In this document: positions 61,961 through 64,000 of the stretch, piece by piece | How positions within the stretch are numbered: position 1 is the stretch's first letter | How the letters are laid out: every line of letters starts with the position of its first letter | DNA from: Alphaproteobacteria bacterium | GTDB lineage: Bacteria; Pseudomonadota; Alphaproteobacteria; Micropepsales; Micropepsaceae | Direction: 5' to 3' | Assembly: GCA_016783965.1 (NCBI GenBank) | Contig: JADHVO010000006.1 | Coordinates: forward strand, 248,001 to 312,000 | DNA length: 64,000 nt | The notes under the pieces: model-generated | The model's input: the letters and a program-made list of their open reading frames with translations, nothing else | Told to the model about the DNA's origin: nothing | Databases searched by the model: none | Program-made: the position numbers and the translations under genes

Positions 61961-64000
61961 TCAACGCGCCGCGCGCGCCTGTGGCGGGATTGCGGCTTGT
62001 GCTTGTCCCATCACCACACGTACATGGTGCGTCTTGCCATCGTCCTTCAGCACGATGTCGTCGATGGGAAGGCCATCGGCATACATCTCGGCCACGCCGG
62101 TGCTCTGGTGGCGTGGGTTGGTCACCGCGATTTCATACGTCGCGCGTCCGCGCCGGATCGTCGCGGTGAAGCCGTCCCATGAAGGCGGGATGCAGGGGGC
62201 GACGATCAGCCTGTCGCCCCGGATCGTCAGGCCCAGCAGCCATTCCATGCCCACGCGATACATCCACGAAGCCGATCCGGTGTACCAGGACCATCCGCCA
62301 CGGCCGACATGCGGCGGCGCCGAATAGACGTCCGCCGCCACGACATAGGGCTCGAGCCGATAGCGCTGTGCTGCGGTGCGGTTGCGGCAGCGCGTGATCG
62401 GGCTGATCATCTGGTACAGATCGTGCGCCTTGGCCGCGTTGCCGAGTTCGGCGAATGCCGCGACCGCCCATAGGGCGGCATGGGTGTACTGCCCGCCGTT
62501 CTCACGCATGCCGGCGGGATAGCCCTTGATGTAGCCCGGGTCGTGATCAGTATTGACGAAAGGCGGGTTGAACAGGAGCACGATCTCGTCGGCGCTGCGC
62601 ACCAGGTACTTGTCCAGCGCCTCCATCGCGCGCGCCGCACGGTTGGGCTGCGCGCCCCTCGACAGCACGCTCCACGACTGCGCAATCGAGTCGATGCGGC
62701 ACTCGCTGTTGGTCACCGAACCCAATGGCGAGCCGTCGTCATAGTAAGCGCGGCGGTACCAGTCGCCGTCCCACGCATTGTTCTCAAGTGATTCCTTCAG
62801 TGCCGCCGCATGCAGCAGCCAGCTTGCGGCGCGCTTGCCGTCGCCGCGGTTCTCTGCCAGCGGCGCCAGCCTGGACAGCACGTCGTAGAGGAACCAGCCC
62901 AGCCACACGCTCTCGCCGCGGCCATGCTCACCGACGCGATTCATGCCGTCGTTCCAGTCACCGGTGCCGATCGGCGGCAGGCCATGGGCTCCGGTGGCGA
63001 GGCTCGCGTCCAGCGCACGGGCCATATGCTCGTACAGGCTGGCGGTGGTCGGACTGACCGTCGGCTCGAAGAACGCTTCGCCTTCATCCGGCTTGAGCGT
63101 CTGCCCTTCCAGGAACGGTATCTGCTCGTCCAGGATCGCCGTGTCGCCAGTGGTTGCAAGATAGTGCGCCACGACATAGCCGAGCCATCCCTTGTCGTCC
63201 GAAATGCGCGTGCGGATGCCTTTGCCGCTCTCAGGCAGCCACCAGTGCTGCACATCGCCTTCGGGGAACTGCCGGCCCGCGGCGCGCAGGATCTGCGCGC
63301 GCGCGACGTCCGGCCGGATGGCGCACAGCGCAAGCGAATCCTGCAACTGGTCGCGGAAGCCGTAGGCGCCGCTCACCTGATAGAAGCCGGCCCGTCCCCA
63401 CATCCGGCACGCGAGCACCTGATACAGCAGCCAGCGGTTGAGCATTAGGTCCATGGCGCGGTCCGGCGTCTTCACCTGGATCGTGCCGAGCAAGCCGTCC
63501 CAGAAGCCGGTGACTTCCGCGAAGCACTTGTCGAGATCGGCGTCGCGATACTTCCGCGCCAGGTCAAGCGCCGCGTCGGCGTTCTCGCCCTGTCCAAGGA
63601 TGACCACGCACTCCGCCGTCGCTCCCGGCGCGATCTCGATCACGGTCTGCATCGCGCCGCAGGGATCGTGTCCCGCGCCGGTCCGGCCCGAAAGGGGCCG
63701 ATCGCTGGCAAGTGCCGCCGGGCGGTCCGGACTGCCGTTGCGGCCCAGGAATTCGCGGCGGTCGCCGGTCCAGCTCATCTGCTTGCCGCGCAGGTCCAGG
63801 AACGCAACGGCCCGGTTGAAGTCCTCGCTCCAGGGATTGCGCGCCGTCATTACGCGCGTCGCGGGATCGGTCGCGGTGATGATGTGCGGCGCGCCGCGCG
63901 TGCGCTGCTGACCAAGCGACCACTCGGCATAGGCCGTTACCGACAGCCTGCGTGTCCGTCCGGATGCGTTGGTCAGCTTCAGCCGCGAGATCTTCACCGG
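61961..64000 (-). CDS. GH94 domain of a cyclic beta-1,2-glucan synthase (NdvB)-like or cellobiose-phosphorylase-like protein, C-terminal part
   Basis: The frame runs off the right window edge; at least 680 residues are seen. The visible part is a GH94 phosphorylase-type module: beta-sandwich domain at the start (KISRLKLTNASGRTRRLSVT), the helical linker, and the (alpha/alpha)6 barrel. The general acid Asp is likely in TGDWNDGMNRVG, with VSGAYGFRDQLQDS, QHWWLPE and WSWYTGSASWMYRV as diagnostic blocks. NdvB proteins (about 2,800 residues) use this module to set ring size of periplasmic cyclic glucans. It ends 3 bp from the convergent MDR gene. Confidence 0.85.
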   Translation of the reverse strand, partial: PVKISRLKLTNASGRTRRLSVTAYAEWSLGQQRTRGAPHIITATDPATRVMTARNPWSEDFNRAVAFLDLRGKQMSWTGDRREFLGRNGSPDRPAALASDRPLSGRTGAGHDPCGAMQTVIEIAPGATAECVVILGQGENADAALDLARKYRDADLDKCFAEVTGFWDGLLGTIQVKTPDRAMDLMLNRWLLYQVLACRMWGRAGFYQVSGAYGFRDQLQDSLALCAIRPDVARAQILRAAGRQFPEGDVQHWWLPESGKGIRTRISDDKGWLGYVVAHYLATTGDTAILDEQIPFLEGQTLKPDEGEAFFEPTVSPTTASLYEHMARALDASLATGAHGLPPIGTGDWNDGMNRVGEHGRGESVWLGWFLYDVLSRLAPLAENRGDGKRAASWLLHAAALKESLENNAWDGDWYRRAYYDDGSPLGSVTNSECRIDSIAQSWSVLSRGAQPNRAARAMEALDKYLVRSADEIVLLFNPPFVNTDHDPGYIKGYPAGMRENGGQYTHAALWAVAAFAELGNAAKAHDLYQMISPITRCRNRTAAQRYRLEPYVVAADVYSAPPHVGRGGWSWYTGSASWMYRVGMEWLLGLTIRGDRLIVAPCIPPSWDGFTATIRRGRATYEIAVTNPRHQSTGVAEMYADGLPIDDIVLKDDGKTHHVRVVMGQAQAAIPPQARAAR

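Noticed and set aside
1..64000. tRNA, rRNA, riboswitch or CRISPR loci
   Set aside because: No cloverleaf-like segment, rRNA-like sequence or spaced direct repeats were recognised by reading; a covariance search was not possible.

Overview
The window is G+C-rich, densely coded DNA with the character of an aerobic, heterotrophic alphaproteobacterial chromosome. Pointers are FixJ and Crp/Fnr-type regulators, a GH94/NdvB-type glucan protein, several acyl-CoA dehydrogenases, a Baeyer-Villiger-type flavoprotein, a bacterial M2 peptidase, and short palindromic intergenic repeats of the GTCATCCCCGGC type. A lineage near Rhizomicrobium/Micropepsales or Caulobacterales is a guess from memory. No rRNA, tRNA, CRISPR array or complete insertion sequence was found.

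Layout. 1-5.2 kb: hexuronate catabolism (KDG kinase end, uxaC, manD) coupled to a GH31 glycosidase. 5.2-14.1 kb: thioesterase, EstB-like serine hydrolase, MFS exporter, two acyl-CoA dehydrogenases, a thiolase and a Cys/Met-metabolism PLP enzyme, with palindromic repeats in nearly every gap. 14.3-16.5 kb: an accessory island of four exported proteins of unknown function, two of them paralogues. 16.7-20.0 kb: a tetR-flavin oxidoreductase-esterase-DUF72 operon. 20.2-24.1 kb: a TonB-dependent receptor, then the two CoA-transferase subunit genes split by a palindrome-flanked GIY-YIG gene. 24.6-27.1 kb: TraB/GumN protein and a ParA-RHH pair. 27.2-34 kb: aldo/keto reductase, tandem PilZ protein, and a murein-recycling-like group (S66 carboxypeptidase, Mpl-like ligase, GPH-type transporter). 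34-39 kb: a leftward run including dus, a second GIY-YIG protein, FKBP and acyl-CoA dehydrogenase. 39-48.4 kb: SPFH protein, M2 peptidase, ferritin-like and PhyH proteins, OsmC, a Baeyer-Villiger-type monooxygenase and an acyl-CoA ligase. 48.6-53.5 kb: a regulatory block (two Crp/Fnr proteins, a PAS protein without kinase domain, FixJ, a lone receiver). 53.7-60.9 kb: an envelope region with a 435-residue protein made mostly of AAS(Q/N) tetrads, a large metalloprotease/propeller/beta-barrel protein, PrsW, LemA and an M48 protease. 61-64 kb: an MDR oxidoreductase and the C-terminal part of a GH94 protein running off the edge.

Most unusual: the uncharged AASx repeat protein and its protease-rich neighbourhood; the 'empty' and 'loaded' versions of one palindromic element, the loaded one carrying a GIY-YIG nuclease; the Tat/Sec-exported paralogue pair; and five convergent gene pairs whose stop codons are fused in a shared CTAG or CTAA.
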